A stretch of DNA of 64,000 nt from JAFAFN01 sp963707555 (GCA_963707555.1 CAVPQM010000020.1:356649-420648); one strand, 5' to 3'. Shown: positions 44,990 through 55,936, counted from the stretch's first letter. A program made the numbers and translations. The notes: generated by a model from the sequence alone, not told the origin.

Positions 44990-45873
44990 ATGGCAAGCAA
45001 CGAGCTCCGAGGGTTCATCGAGAACATCCGGGCCGCCGGCTCGTTCGACGGCGACCTGATGACCATGCGGAAGATGACGAGCCGGGCACCGGCCTACCCC
45101 CAGCCCGCTGACATCACGTGGGAGCCGGTCGACGCGGGGCGGTGTGCCCGCGGAGTGGGTGATCCCCGACGACTGCGTGCCGGGCCGCAGCGATCGTGTA
45201 CTTCCACGGCGGCGGCTACGCGACGGGCACCGTCGAGTCCTCTCGCGCCCTGTCCTGCCACCTCGCCCGAGCGTCCCGCGCTCGTGTGCTCGCCGTGGAC
45301 TACCGACTGGCGCCCGAGCACCCCTTCCCGGCCGCCGTCGACGACGCGGTCGCGGCGTACCGCTTCGCGATCTCGGCGGGCCACGCGCCCGAGGCCATCG
45401 CGCTCTGCGGTGACTCCTCCGGTGGAGGACTGGCGCTGGCGACCGCTCGTCGCGCTCCGCGACCTCGGCGAGCCGTTGCCGCGGACCGCGATCTGCCTGA
45501 GCCCCTGGACCGACCTGACCCTGTCGGGGGCGAGCCTCGAGACGAACCGTGAGTCGGATCCGATGGTCAGCGCGTCGACCCTCGCCCTGATGGCCGACGC
45601 CTACCTGGGCGAGATCGATCGGCGATCACCGACCGCGTCGCCGCTCTTCGCCGACCTGGCGGGCTTGCCGCCGCTGCTGGTGCAGGTCGGGTCGGGCGAG
45701 CTGCTGGTCGACGACTCGACGCGGTTCGCCGAGCGAGCCGAGGCGGCAGGCGTCGACGTGACGCTCGAGCTCTGGGACGACGTGTTCCACGTCTGGCACG
45801 GGTTCGCCGATCTGTTGCCGGAGGCTCGGGATGCCATCGCGCAGATCGGGACCTACGTCGACGAGCGGAGCGT
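44990..45873 (+). pseudogene. HSL-type esterase/lipase, frameshifted
   Basis: Begins at ATG 44990 (NELRGFIENIRAAGSF). The oxyanion motif FHGGGYATG, second motif DYRLAPEHPFPA, nucleophile GDSSGGGLALA, and acid/His region DDVFHVWHGF are the hormone-sensitive-lipase signature. Frames change near 45140, 45190 and 45440. The final frame (LPPLLVQVGSGELLVDDST to YVDERS) runs without a stop into the next start at 45875. The restored protein would be about 300 residues and hydrolyse a small ester. Confidence 0.7.
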
Positions 45874-45874
45874 C

Positions 45875-47021
45875 ATGAACGATCTGCTGTCCGTCGCCCG
45901 GTCGTCTGCGTCCGCTGGTCGAGGCGGAGGCCGACGCGACCGACCGCGAGCTCACCATGACGGACCCGGTCGATCGATGCGTTCGCCGAGTCGGGGCTCA
46001 ACCACCTGCAGGTGCCGAAGGAGCTCGGCGGCCTCGAGGCCGACGTCGACACGACACTCGACGTGCTCGAGGAGGTCGCGCACCAGGACGGCTCCATCGG
46101 CTGGAGTCTTCATGGCGAACGCCAACGCGACCGCGATGTGCTCGATGTTCGATCCCGACGTTGCTCGCGAGATGCTCGATGGTCGGCCCGAGGTCGTCTG
46201 CGCCGGCCAGTTCGTCTCGCGCGGGAAGGCCCGGCGAGCCGACGGGGGCTTCCAGGTCCACGGGCGGTTCCAGTTCGGCAGCGGGATCGCTCGAGCGACC
46301 TGGGTCGGCGGCGGCGCGCTGGTGCGCGACGCCGACGGCAACGGTCGAGGTCGACGACGCCGGGATGCCCAAGGTGTTGGCGTTCGTCGTGCCGAGCGAC
46401 AGCGTCGAGATCACGGGCAACTGGGACGTGATGGGGCTCCGGGGTACCGGCAGCTTCGACTACTCGATCGCCGAGCAGTTCGTCGAGGAGGGTCGGAGCT
46501 TCTGGCTCTTCGACGGCGAGCCGCGCTGCGGCGGCGGCGTGTACCGCCTCGGCGTCGTCGGCTTCGCCGGGATCGGCCACGCCGCCTGGGCCCTCGGGGT
46601 GGCCCGTCGCGCGCTCGACGAGATCCAGGGCATCCTGACCTCCGGACGTGCCCGCATCGGCGGCGGGCAGATGCGCGACGACCAGGTCATCCAGCGGGCG
46701 TTCAGCCAGCACACCCTCGCGCTGCGCTCGGTCCGCCTGCTCGTGCACGACACGATCGGGAGCACCGTGGAGCGCCTCGACGCCGGTGATCCCATGACCA
46801 AGGCGATGCAGGACGAGCTCGTCAGCGCCGTGACCTACCAGACCAACGTCTGCATGGACGTCGTGCGCTGGGCGTACATGACGTCGGGCAGCGCCGGCCT
46901 CCGGAACCCGAGCGTGCTGCAGCGCTGCTTCCGCGACATGACCGTCGGTGCCCAGCACATCTACGTCGATCCCCGATGCCACGACGAGATGGGCAAGGGC
47001 CTCCTGGAGGTCACGCCATGA
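45875..47021 (+). pseudogene. Acyl-CoA-dehydrogenase-like flavoprotein, frameshifted
   Basis: From ATG 45875 (NDLLSVA) with breaks near 45900, 45975, 46110 and 46345. Conserved parts: LNHLQVPKELGGLEADVDT, GSIGWSLMANANATA, VCAGQFVSRGKARR, WDVMGLRGTGSFDYSIAEQF and C-terminal AGLRNPSVLQRCFRDMTVGA then QHIYVD. This matches HsaA/DszC-like flavin-dependent hydroxylases of the acyl-CoA dehydrogenase fold rather than true dehydrogenases. From about 46360 to the stop the frame is intact. Stop overlaps the next ATG. Confidence 0.7.
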
Positions 47022-47913
47022 CGACCACCTCGACCAATTCTGCGAACGGAGCCAACATGACCGAACCCCACATCGAACGCTTTCGTCCCGACGTCTCGAT
47101 CGAGTCGCTGATCGACGCCATGGATCGCGACGGCTGCGCCATCGTCGAGGACGCCATCAGCCCCGAGCTCCTGGCGAGCCTGAACGCGGAGTTCGACGAG
47201 CTGCTCGCGGCATCCGAGCCCGGCACCCCGAACCACATCCCGATGCTCATCGACTTCATGGGCGCCAAGACGCATCGCATCGACGGGCTGCCGGGCAAGT
47301 CGACGGCGTTCGTCGATCTGCTGCAGTACCGAACGTCCGCTCGACGTGGCCGACCACTACCTCCTGCCGTCGTGCCTCCACTACCTGCTCAGCACGGCGC
47401 AGCTGATCGAGATCCTGCCCGGACGAGACCGTCCAGCACCTCCACCGCGACGACACCGCCTGGATCCACCCGCCGATCCCGACCGACCGTGACGCGGTCC
47501 CGACCGTGGACGTGCCGCAGCTCGAGGTGATCGTGCTCTACTCGCTGTGCGACTTCACCGCCGAGAACGGCGCGACCCGCGTCGTGCCGGGCAGCCACCT
47601 CTGGCCGGCGCGCCGCAAGCCGCAGGAGCACGAGGTCGTGGCCGCCGAGATGAAGGCGGGCTCGGCGATCTTCTACGTCGGCAAGACCCTGCACGGCGGC
47701 GGCCCGAACCAGACCCAGGACCAGATGCGCCGTGCGCTGTTCCTCGGCTTCTCCCTCGGCTGGCTCCGCACCAAGGAGAACTTCTTCATCAGCACCCCGA
47801 TCGACGCGGTCCGCGAGATGCCGACGCGGGTGCAGCAGCTGCTCGGCTACGAGACCCACGGCGGCATCGGCGTCGTCGACGTCGGCTGCCCGAGCGCGCT
47901 GCTCGCCCGATGA
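47018..47913 (+). pseudogene. Phytanoyl-CoA dioxygenase-family protein, frameshifted
   Basis: ATG 47018 overlaps the previous stop; ATG 47057 is a second candidate. Core: AMDRDGCAIVEDAISPELLA, then the HxD iron motif in QHLHRDDTAW, GATRVVPGSHLWPARR and the distal His in GKTLHGGGPN. Breaks occur near 47330 and 47425. The 3' half (47506-47913) is intact. Fe(II)/2-oxoglutarate hydroxylase of unknown substrate. Confidence 0.72.
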
Positions 47914-47926
47914 GGGTCACACCGAC

Positions 47927-48796
47927 ATGACGACAGCGTTGGCGCACACGGACCTCACGCCTCGCGTGGGTTCGCTCGTCGAGACCGATCTCTCCGACGC
48001 TCCTCGAGCGGCACGCACGCGGCCGAGCTGCGGGCGCTCCTCGAGGAACGCAGCGTGGTCGCCATCCGCGGGATCGAGGTCGACGACGAACAGCAGGTCG
48101 CGATCGCCCGCACGCTGGGCGAGGTCGAGTCCAGCGTCGTGGGAGAGATCTACAAGGTCACCTTCGACAAGAAGGACAACCCGGTCGGCGCGTCGATCAA
48201 CCGGGCGACCTTCTTCTGGCACATCGACCGGACCGACCTCGACGTGCCGCCGTTCGCCTCGATGCTCAGCGCGAAGGTCCTCACGCCCGACGGGAGGACA
48301 GACGGAGTTCGTGAACACCTACGCCGCGTACGACGACCTACCCGACGACGAGAAGGAGCGGCTGGACGACGTCCGGGTGGTCCACTGCATGGAGACCGCC
48401 TTCCTCGACGCGTTCCCGGACCCGACCGAGAAGCAGCTCGCCGCATGGCAGCACATGCCCGTCACGACCCACCCGCTCGTGTGGCACCACCGCTCGGGCC
48501 GCAAGTCCCTCGTGCTGAGCAACAGCGCCACGGCCGTCGTCGGCATGGACGACGCCGAGGGCCGGGCACTCCTCAGCCGGTTGCTGGCATGGGCGACGCA
48601 ACCGCAGTTCGTCTACGTGCACGAGTGGGCGATCGACGACCTCGTCATCTGGAACAACACCGGCGCGATGCATCGCGTCAGGGAGTACGACGCCGAGCAC
48701 GGACGCAGGCTCCATCGCACGACGCTGCTCGGCGACGAACCGTTCGACACCAGGCCGATCCAGGCCGGCAAGGAACACGATGCTCGACAAGGTTGA
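47927..48796 (+). pseudogene. TauD/TfdA-family dioxygenase, frameshifted
   Basis: ATG 47927 with GAGG upstream. AAELRALLEERSVVAIRGIE and FFWHIDRTDLDVPPFASML (HxD) identify the Fe(II)/2-oxoglutarate TauD fold; the distal His is in NNTGAMHRVREYD. Frames change near 48000 and 48295 (GGGAGGACAG). The C-terminal half from 48300 is intact. Together with the upstream dioxygenase it makes two oxidative steps in one cluster. Confidence 0.72.
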
Positions 48797-49190
48797 CATC
48801 CAGGAGACGATCAGCCTCTACCACGAGGGTGGCAGCACGGCCGACTACGACCAGCTCGTGGCGACGTTCCTGCCCGACGGCATCTGGGAGGTTCCGGCGT
48901 TGGGCATCCTCAGCAGCGGCATCGACGACATCCGTTCGACGATCGCGACGCTGATGGCGCCGATCGAGTACCTGGTGCAGATCAACGCACCCGCCATCAT
49001 CGTCGTCGACGGCGACACCGCGACGGCCCGCTCGCTCGTCCGCGAGTCCGCGAAGTTCCGCGATCGCTCCGAGTTGATGGATGTCGTCGGTCAGTACCGC
49101 GACGAGTTGCAGCGCACGACCGACGGCTGGAAGTTCGCACGCCGCACGTTCACGTCCTCGGCACGCACCTGTCAGCGGCGATCGCATGAC
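48780..49190 (+). pseudogene. NTF2-like (SnoaL-type) protein, frameshift near the end
   Basis: ATG 48780 lies inside the previous gene's end. TISLYHEGGSTADYDQLVAT, DGIWEVPALGI and WKFARRTF fit the NTF2-like fold shared by SnoaL cyclases and steroid isomerases. A base is missing near 49155: the other frame gives LGTHLSAAIA and a stop overlapping the next ATG at 49187. The change affects only the last dozen residues. Confidence 0.7.
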
Positions 49191-50054
49191 CGAGCTCACG
49201 GGCAAGGCGGCGGTCGTCACCGGCGGAGGCAGCGGCATCGGCATGGGCCTGGCCACGGAACTGGCGCGCCAGGGTGTCGCCGTCGCCATCGCGGACATCC
49301 TCCTCGAGAACGCCCGCAAGGTCGCCGAGGAGATCAACCGACGCCGGCGGCAAGCGCCGTCGCGATCCACTGCGACGTCAGCGAGCGCTCGTCGATCGAG
49401 CAGATGAAGGCCGAGGCGAACGCGGCGCTCGGCACCATCCAGCTCGTGTTCGCCAATGCGGGGGCCACCTCGTTCATGCCGGTGGCCGAGCTCACCGAGA
49501 GCGAGCTCGACTGGATGACCGAGGTCAACCTCAAGGGCGTCATCTGGACGGCGCTGACGTTCCTGCCCGACATGATCGAGGCGGGCGGCGGCCACGTCGT
49601 GGCCACCGCGTCCATGGCCGGGCTGATCCCCACGCTCGTCCCCGTCCACACCGCGTACGCCGGGGCCAAGATGGGTGTGATCGGCTTCGTGCGCAGCATG
49701 CAGCTCGAGGTCGAGCAGCACGACGTGTTCTGCACGATCTACTGCCCGGGTGGCGTGCTCAACGGCATGCGGGACCACAACGCGAAGTACCGCCCGGAGC
49801 GGTTCGGCGGTCCCAGCGACGAGCGGATGGAGATCCCCAAGGCGTCGTTCAAGGACAACCGGCTGCGGTTCCTCACCCCCGATGACGTCGCTCCGATCGT
49901 GCTGCGGGCGGTCCGGAACAATCGACCGTTCGTCTTCGACCACTCGGAGCAGCGGCAGAGCTTTCGTGAGCTGTACTCCGACGTCATCGAAGCCTGCTTC
50001 GACGACATCGAGCAGTGGGAGCGGGAGAACAGTCTCCCGGAGTCCGGTTCGTAG
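49187..50054 (+). pseudogene. Short-chain dehydrogenase/reductase, one frameshift
   Basis: ATG 49187. AAVVTGGGSGIGMGLATEL (cofactor loop), VFANAGATSFMPV, ATASMAGLIP and HTAYAGAKMGVIGF (YxxxK) are SDR motifs; IADIL suggests NAD. The frame changes near 49345 (CGACGCCGGCGG). The remaining 235 residues are intact. Confidence 0.75.
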
Positions 50055-50076
50055 CCGGTCGAGGAAGGAATTCGAC

Positions 50077-51330
50077 ATGTCCGATCAGACCGTCACCGTG
50101 CTCCGCGCCAAGGGGGTCCTCGACGTCGACCTCGGCGAGGTGCTCGAGGGCGCGAGCGTCGTCATCGAGGGGAACCGCATCACCGCGGTGACCGACGACC
50201 GCCACGGCCGAGTCCGGCGCCGACCAGGTGATCGACCTGCCCGAGCTCACCCTCGTGCCCGGGCCTCATGGACATGGAGGTCGACCTCGTCCTCGGCGGC
50301 CGGGGCGCGAGCCTGTTCGACCCGGTGCGGATGGACCCGGTGAAGATGGGTCTCCGCGCGGTCGCCAACGGTCAGCGGACCCTCGCCGCCGGCTTCACGA
50401 CGGTGCGGAACCTCGGCCTGTTCATCAAGACCGGCGGCTACCTCGTCGACGTCGCACTCGCCGAGGCCATCGACGCCGGCTGGGTCCAAGGACCGAGGGT
50501 CATCCCCGCCGGCCACGCCATCTGCCCGACCGGCGGACACCTCGACCCGAGCGCGCAGAGCGGCCTCGCGCCCGGCATCATGCGGATGACCGTCGAGGAG
50601 GGCATCGCCGACGGGGTCAGCGAGGTCCGCAAGGCGGTCCGCTACCAGATCACCCACGGCGCCAAGCTCATCAAGTGCTGCGCGTCCGGCGGCGTGATGA
50701 CCCCGACCGGCCCTCCGGGTGCCCAGCAGTACTCCACCGAGGAGCTCGACCGCGATCGCGGACGAGGCCCACCGCCGCGGCCTGCGGGTCGCGACGCACG
50801 CCCACGGCGACCAGGCGGTGAACGCCGCGCTCGACGCCGGCATCGACTGCATCGAGCACGGGATGATGATCAGCGACGACACCATCCAGCGACTGGTCGA
50901 CACCGGCACCTTCCTCGTCTCGACCTGCGCGCTCACCGAGAACTGGGACATCTCCGACCAGCCGAAGTCGCTCCAGGCCAAGGCGGCGCGAGGTGTTCCC
51001 GAAGGCGAAGGAGTCGCTGTCCAAGGCGATCGAGGCCGGCGTGAAGATCGCCCTCGGCACCGACGCCCCTGCCATCTGGCACGGCCGCAACGCCGAGGAG
51101 CTCGAGGTCCTCGTCCGGCGGGGCATGACACCCATCCAGGCGATCCGCGCAGCGACCACCGTCGTCCGCCGACCTGATCGACGCTCCGGACCTCGGACGC
51201 ATCGCCCCGGAGATGCTCGCCGACATCATCGGCGTGACCGGCGACCCGCTCGCCGACGTCACGACGTTCCAGCGAGTGCCGTTCGTGATGAAGGACGGCA
51301 CAGGTCGTCAAGCACCGAACCGGGGCCTGA
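50077..51330 (+). pseudogene. Amidohydrolase-superfamily protein, frameshifted, lacking the HxH motif
   Basis: From ATG 50077 (GAGGAAGG upstream). SVVIEGNRITAV, GLMDMEVDLVLGGRG, AAGFTTVRNLGLFIKTGG, THGAKLIKCCASGGVM (lysine), VATHAHGDQAVNAAL, IDCIEHGMM and VKIALGTDAPAIWHG show the imidazolonepropionase-like amidohydrolase barrel. Where most members have HxH after 'PGL.D', this protein has MEVDLV; the later ligands (Lys, His, His, Asp) remain. Breaks near 50210, 50265, 50750, 50990, 51165 and 51300. Confidence 0.72.
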
Positions 51331-51342
51331 TGGCGGCCGGGG

Positions 51343-52031
51343 GTGGTGACCGGCGTGGCTCGGTCAACCGACGATGTGTGGGAAGTGCTCTCGACCGCTC
51401 GCTCGATCCGACGCTTCACCGATGAGCCGGTCGACGACGCGACGCTGCATCGGTGTCTCGAGGCGGCGACCTGGGCGCCGAGCGGCGGGAACGCCCAGCA
51501 CTGGCGCTTCGTCGTCCTCGACTCGCCCGAGACGCGGGCCGTGGTGCAGCAGGCGGCCGACGCGGCGTTGGAGGTCATCGAGAACGTCTACGGCATGAGT
51601 CGACCCGCCGACGACGACACCTCTCGCGACGCACGGAGGAACCGTGCCACCTATGAGCTCCATGACCGGGCCGGGCAGCGGACATCGGTGCTGTTCGTCG
51701 CCTTCCGCAACGAGTTCGCCTCCGACTTCCTGCAAGGTGCGTCCATCTTCCCCGCCATGCAGAACTTCTACCTCGCCGCCAGGGCCCAAGGGCTCGGAGC
51801 CTGCATGACCAGCTGGGCGGCCTACGGCGGTGAGTCACTGCTGCGCCGGGCGGTCGGAATCCCCGACGAATGGGTGCTCGCCGGCCACCAGCGTCGTTGG
51901 TTGGCCACGAGGGCGACACGGCCCCGTTCGGCGGCGGCCGGTGAGCGACGTCGTGTTCCGCAACTCGCTGGGATCCCGATCGCGCCGACATCGTCTACGG
52001 CCCCGGCGCCCGCCCGAAGCCGAGGGAGTGA
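51343..52031 (+). pseudogene. Nitroreductase-family protein, frameshifted at the 3' end
   Basis: GTG 51343 (another candidate start lies 12 bases on). WEVLSTARSIRRFTDEPVDD, AATWAPSGGNAQHWRFVVLD and NFYLAARAQGLGACMTSW are the FMN-dependent nitroreductase signature. After VLAGH the frame shifts (near 51890 and 51965) and ends in RADIVYGPGARPKPRE. About 228 residues if restored. Last gene of the catabolic cluster. Confidence 0.75.
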
Positions 52032-52038
52032 CGGGCCG

Positions 52039-52345
52039 TCAGCCTCGAGCCAGGTCGCGCTGGATCCGGCGGAGCAGCGACATCTCGGCGATGTTCTTCG
52101 TCAGCTCCATCGAGGCCCAGCCCACGACGTAGATGAAGGGGCGTTCATCGTGGAAGGGGAAGCTCGTCAGGGATGCAGATTCGAGCGCTGCGGGGTCGAG
52201 CGCGTCGACGAAGCGGGACCACTCGGCCCACAAGTCGATCAGGGTCTGCAGCGCGTTGGCCGGTCCAGGCCATTCGACGTATGAGTCCCGTGGAGTGGTG
52301 GGGTTTCGGGGAGCGGATCGGTCCACCACGAGGTGAGCCATCGGC
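52039..52345 (-). pseudogene. DinB-superfamily protein, truncated by IS256 insertion
   Basis: About 100 C-terminal residues: VEWPGPANALQTLIDLWAEW, FHDERPFIYVVGWASMELTK and NIAEMSLLRRIQRDL. The 'ELTKN.AE' helix is typical of DinB-like metal-dependent proteins. The upstream part stops at the IS256 inverted repeat (52346). An ATG at the border (MAHLVV) is fortuitous or a relic. Confidence 0.6.
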
Positions 52346-53637
52346 GTGATGCTCGATGTGTACGACCAAGTGCACACCGAGGAGACCACACCGATGGCCC
52401 TGTCCGATTCTGCCCTGTCCGAACTGCTTGACGCGCTCCGCGTCGGCGACGGCACCGACCTTGTCCGCGAGCTCGCCCAGTGGGCGCTCCAGCAGCTGAT
52501 CGACGCCGAAGCCACCGAGACGATCGGCGCCGGCCGCTACGAACGCTCCGACGACCGGGTGACGCACCGCAACGGCACCCGAGCGAAGACGCTGTCGACG
52601 AAGGCCGGCGACCTGGCCGTCGGGATCCCGAAGCTGCGCAAGGGATCGTTCTTCCCCGAGCTGCTCGAGCCCCGCCGCCGGATCGACCAGGCGTTGTACG
52701 CGGTGGTCATGGAGGCCTACGTCAACGGCGTCTCGACCCGCTCGGTCGACGACCTCGTCGCCGCGATGGGAGTCGACACCGGCATCTCGAAGTCCGAAGT
52801 GATCCGGATCTGCGCCGGGCTCGATGAACGTGTCGACGCGTTCCGCCACCGCACCCTCGGCCACACCGCGTTCCCCTACGTCTACCTCGACGCCACGTAC
52901 ATCAACGTCCGCGACGACGCGCTCGGCCAGGTCGTCTCACGAGCGGTCGTCGTCGCCACCGGGATCACCGCAGACGGCGGACGCGAGGTCCTCGGCGTCG
53001 ACATCGGCGACAGCGAGGACGAGACGTTCTGGACCCGGTTCCTGCGCTCGCTGCGTGACCGCGGGCTCGGCGGCGTGCGCCTGGTGATCTCCGACGCGCA
53101 CGCCGGGCTGAAGGCGTCGATCCGCAAGTGCTTCACCGGCGCGTCGTGGCAACGCTGCCGCGTGCACTACGCCCGCAACCTCCTCGCCTGTGTCCCGAAG
53201 ACCCACAGCGAGTTCGTCGCCGCAGCGTTCCGGTCGATCTTCGCGCTCGGCACACCCGCCGAGGTCGAAGCCCGCTGGGACGACGTCACCGACACCCTCG
53301 CGGAGCGGTTCCCGAAGGCCGCGGAGTCGATGCGCGACAGCCCGCACCGACGTCTTGGCGTTCACCGCGTTCCCCACTGCGCACTGGCGCAAGATCTGGT
53401 CGAACAACCCGCTCGAGCGCTTGAACAAGGAGATCAAGCGACGCTCGAACGTCGTCGGGATCTTCCCCAACGACCCCGCCGCGATCCGTCTCATCGGCGC
53501 CGTGCTCGCCGACCAACACGACGAATGGGCCATCGCCCGCCGCTACCTCTCGGAGGGCTCGATGGCCGAGCTCAACACACCGCGCGACACTGACCCCGAT
53601 CAGCCGGCACTCGCCGGCTGAACACATCGAGCATCAC
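52346..53637 (+). mobile_element. IS256-family insertion sequence
   Basis: 1,292 bp bounded by a perfect 16-bp inverted repeat, GTGATGCTCGATGTGT (52346-52361 and complement 53622-53637), and carrying one transposase gene. No target-site duplication is evident at the two borders (left GAGCCATCGGC, right ACTCGATTTCCC). Confidence 0.82.
52394..53621 (+). pseudogene. IS256-family transposase, one frameshift
   Basis: ATG 52394. Mutator-type DDE transposase: IGAGRYERSDDRVTHRNG, YVYLDATYINV (first Asp), RLVISDAHAGLKASIRK (second Asp), and WSNNPLERLNKEIKRR (Glu). About 408 residues. A base change near 53340 (GACAGCCCGCACCGACG) splits the last quarter, which holds the catalytic Glu, so this copy is probably not autonomous unless the shift is a sequencing error. 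Confidence 0.82.
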
Positions 53638-54007
53638 ACTCGATTTCCCACCACGCCGCGGGACTCTGTCGTCCTCAGTGTCGGAACCGGCCGGCAGCAG
53701 CTCAGCTGGGATGGTCGGGGTACACGGCCGACGGCTCAAGAGGACACCAAGGCTCTCGGATCAGATCTGGGGCTTGAGCCGAGCGCTGCTCACCGGAGGC
53801 AGGTCACCAGGTGGGTCGGCTCGTGGTGCCGGCCGCTGTGCTGCGCGCAGCACCCGGTCGAGGATGCCGCGGCTGAGCGCTTCGGTGCTCCCGCATTCGA
53901 GACACGAACGTCCTCGGTGCTCCCGTGTGTCGATCGGCGACACGACGATCGTGGCGGCTTCGGAGGGCCGCCCTTGATCATGTGCTTCACCCACGACCCA
54001 TCGGCAG
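53638..54007. other. Gene-poor stretch after IS256
   Basis: About 370 bases. A minus-strand frame contains RSCLECGSTEALSRGILDRV, a CxxC-like patch, but no start or family is visible. No promoter or terminator seen. Confidence 0.35.
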
Positions 54008-54262
54008 GTGCACCTCGTTGCTGTAGGCACCGAGGTCGATGAAGGCATCGCCGCTCTTCTCGGGCACCTCGCCGCGCGTGGAGTCCGTGCCCGCTACAGC
54101 TGCCCAGACGACGGTGCGCGGGCCTACATCCTGTTCGCCGACGCTGCCTCCCTGGAGCGAGCGGTGGTGGCGCTCGCTGAACTGGCCGAGCTCGGCGAGC
54201 AGCGCGACCTCCGTGCGCGGGTACTCCAGCTTCCCGGTCACCGAAGCTGGGACCCCGAATAG
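54008..54262 (+). CDS. Small hypothetical protein
   Basis: 84 residues from GTG 54008. DEGIAALLGHLAARGVRARY, then SCPDDGARAYILFADAASLE resembles small proteins with an 'R..YSC......AYI.F' core found in actinobacteria, function unknown. No ribosome binding site stands out, so the start is uncertain. Confidence 0.4.
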   Translation: MHLVAVGTEVDEGIAALLGHLAARGVRARYSCPDDGARAYILFADAASLERAVVALAELAELGEQRDLRARVLQLPGHRSWDPE

Positions 54263-54530
54263 GGTTGGAGCTACGAGGTCAGTGTGCAGACCCTTCAAGG
54301 GGTCGCGATGACAGTCCGGGCGTCCTGCGCTTCGCCTACGTGCTGCGGATGCCGGCGGAGGACCTCCATCGCTTCAACGACGTCCTCAACGAGCTCGTCG
54401 CCGCGGCGACGGCGGCTGGAGCGTTGCGAGCCCCGACACCGCGCGCGTAGCGCCCTGACTTACGCGCGCGTGGCGACCGTTCGAGGCCGCCCGCGGCCCG
54501 CTACGAGGCTTTCGTGTTCGCCCCACCATC
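54263..54530. other. Gene-poor stretch with a short protein-like tail
   Basis: A plus-strand frame around 54315-54450 reads LRFAYVLRMPAEDLHRFNDV then LNELVAAATAAG and a stop, the likely end of a lost gene. Nothing else is supported. Confidence 0.35.
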
Positions 54531-54556
54531 ACCATGTGATGTCTCGCGACATCGGA

Positions 54557-54596
54557 AACCCTCGAACCCTCAGGTTCGGGGGTTTCTTCGTTTTCT
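54557..54596. terminator. Rho-independent terminator, copy B
   Basis: Same hairpin (AACCCTCGAACC, loop CTCA, GGTTCGGGGGTT, then TCTTCGTTTT) as at 22742, here without a tRNA upstream; it arrived with the duplicated IS block. Confidence 0.65.
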
Positions 54597-54913
54597 GGAG
54601 CGGGGCTGTCCGGTGGGTTGGTAGTCCCGGGTGGGGTCGAGTTCGAGTGCTCGGAGGAGTTCTCCGGTGGCGGCGTTGATGATGCGGATGTCGAGTCCTG
54701 CGACGAGGAGCAGGATGTGGGTTCGGGCGTGGGTTCGTCCGATGCCGATGTGGTGGAGTCGTCCGTCGTGTCGGAGTGTGACTTTGCCGGTGGCGTCGAT
54801 GCGGTCGACGCGGACGCGGTGATGCGTGTCAGGGGCGCCGGGTGTCGGGCTCGCTTTGGGGAGCGCGGTGTAGATCGTCGCGGGGGTTGCCCGGTTCGGT
54901 AGTGAGCGGTGTG
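54570..54913 (-). pseudogene. IS481-family transposase, C-terminal fragment (copy B)
   Basis: Minus-strand frame HRSLPNRATPATIYTALPKA, HHRVRVDRIDATGKVTLRH, RLHHIGIGRTHARTHILLLV to RNPRT, continuous, unlike copy A. It is interrupted by the IS3 end at 54914, 13 bases earlier in the gene than in copy A. About 98 percent identical to copy A. Confidence 0.72.
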
Positions 54914-54928
54914 TGAATCAGCACGGGT

Positions 54929-55936
54929 TCAGTGGAGGGCTGGTTCTCCCGGAACCGGGTCGGTTCGGGTGTTGATGTGACGGTAGTGCTCGGTCTCGAA
55001 CTCGATCGGGGTGGCGTAGCCGAGCGCGCTGTGGATGCGGGTGTTGTTGAACCACCACACCCAGTTCAAGGTGGCGAGCTCGAGATCATCCGGGCCTCGC
55101 CAGGGTCCTTCGTGGCGGACGCACTCGGTCTTGTAGAGCCCGATGGTCGTCTCCGCGAGCGCGTTGTCGAACGAGTCGCCGACGGTCCCGATCGACGCGA
55201 CCGCGCCGGCGTCGACGAGTCGTTCGCTGTAGCGGATCGAGGTGTATTGGCTGCCCGCATCGCTGTGGTGCACGAGTCCGTCGACGAGCTCGTCGGCCTG
55301 GGCTCGGGTCCACAACGCCATCTCCAACGCGTCGAGGGGCAACTCGGTCGGCATGGTCGCCTTGGTGCGCCAGCCGACGATGCGCCGGGAGAACACGTCA
55401 GTGACGAACGCGCTGAACACGGTGCCCGACCAGGTCGGAACGTAGGTGAAGTCCACGACCCACACTCGTTGGGCCGAGACGCGGTGAAGTCCCTCTGGAC
55501 CAGGTCCGGTGGCCGCTGCACGCCGGCGTCGGGTCGGGTCGTGACGAACGGCCGGCCACGACGCACGCCTCGCAGCCCGTAGCTGCGCATCAGGCGTTCG
55601 ACCTGACAACACGGCACGTGACCGAGCTCGGGGTGCTCGCCCCGGGCTTCTTCGCGGGCGAGTTCCTTGTAGACCTTGCGGGCCCCGTAGAGACGCCGGC
55701 CGATCATCGGGGACTCGTGCACCCGCACGATGTGGGCGAGCACGACCTCGTCCCGGATCGACCGGGCCGACCGGGGGCGGGTCTTGGCGGCGTAGTAGGT
55801 GCTCGGAGCGATCGTGTGGCCATGGGCGCTCAGCACCCGACAGATCGGCTCGACTCCGTAGCGGTCCCGGTGAGCATCGATGAACGCGCTCACCACGGCA
55901 GTCGAGGGTCGAGCTCCCTCGCGAAGAAACTCGACG
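54929..55936 (-). pseudogene. IS3 transposase orfB (copy B), one frameshift
   Basis: Integrase core: IDAHRDRYGVEPICRVLSAH (HTH_21-like), then RVWVVDFTYVPTWSGTVFSA (first Asp), LVHHSDAGSQYTSIRYSERL (second Asp), NALAETTIGLYKTECVRHEG (Glu) and YATPIEFE. Two bases are missing near 55470 relative to copy A (GGCCGAGACG), changing frame before the first Asp. The Asp-Asp-Glu part is intact in one frame. Confidence 0.75.
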
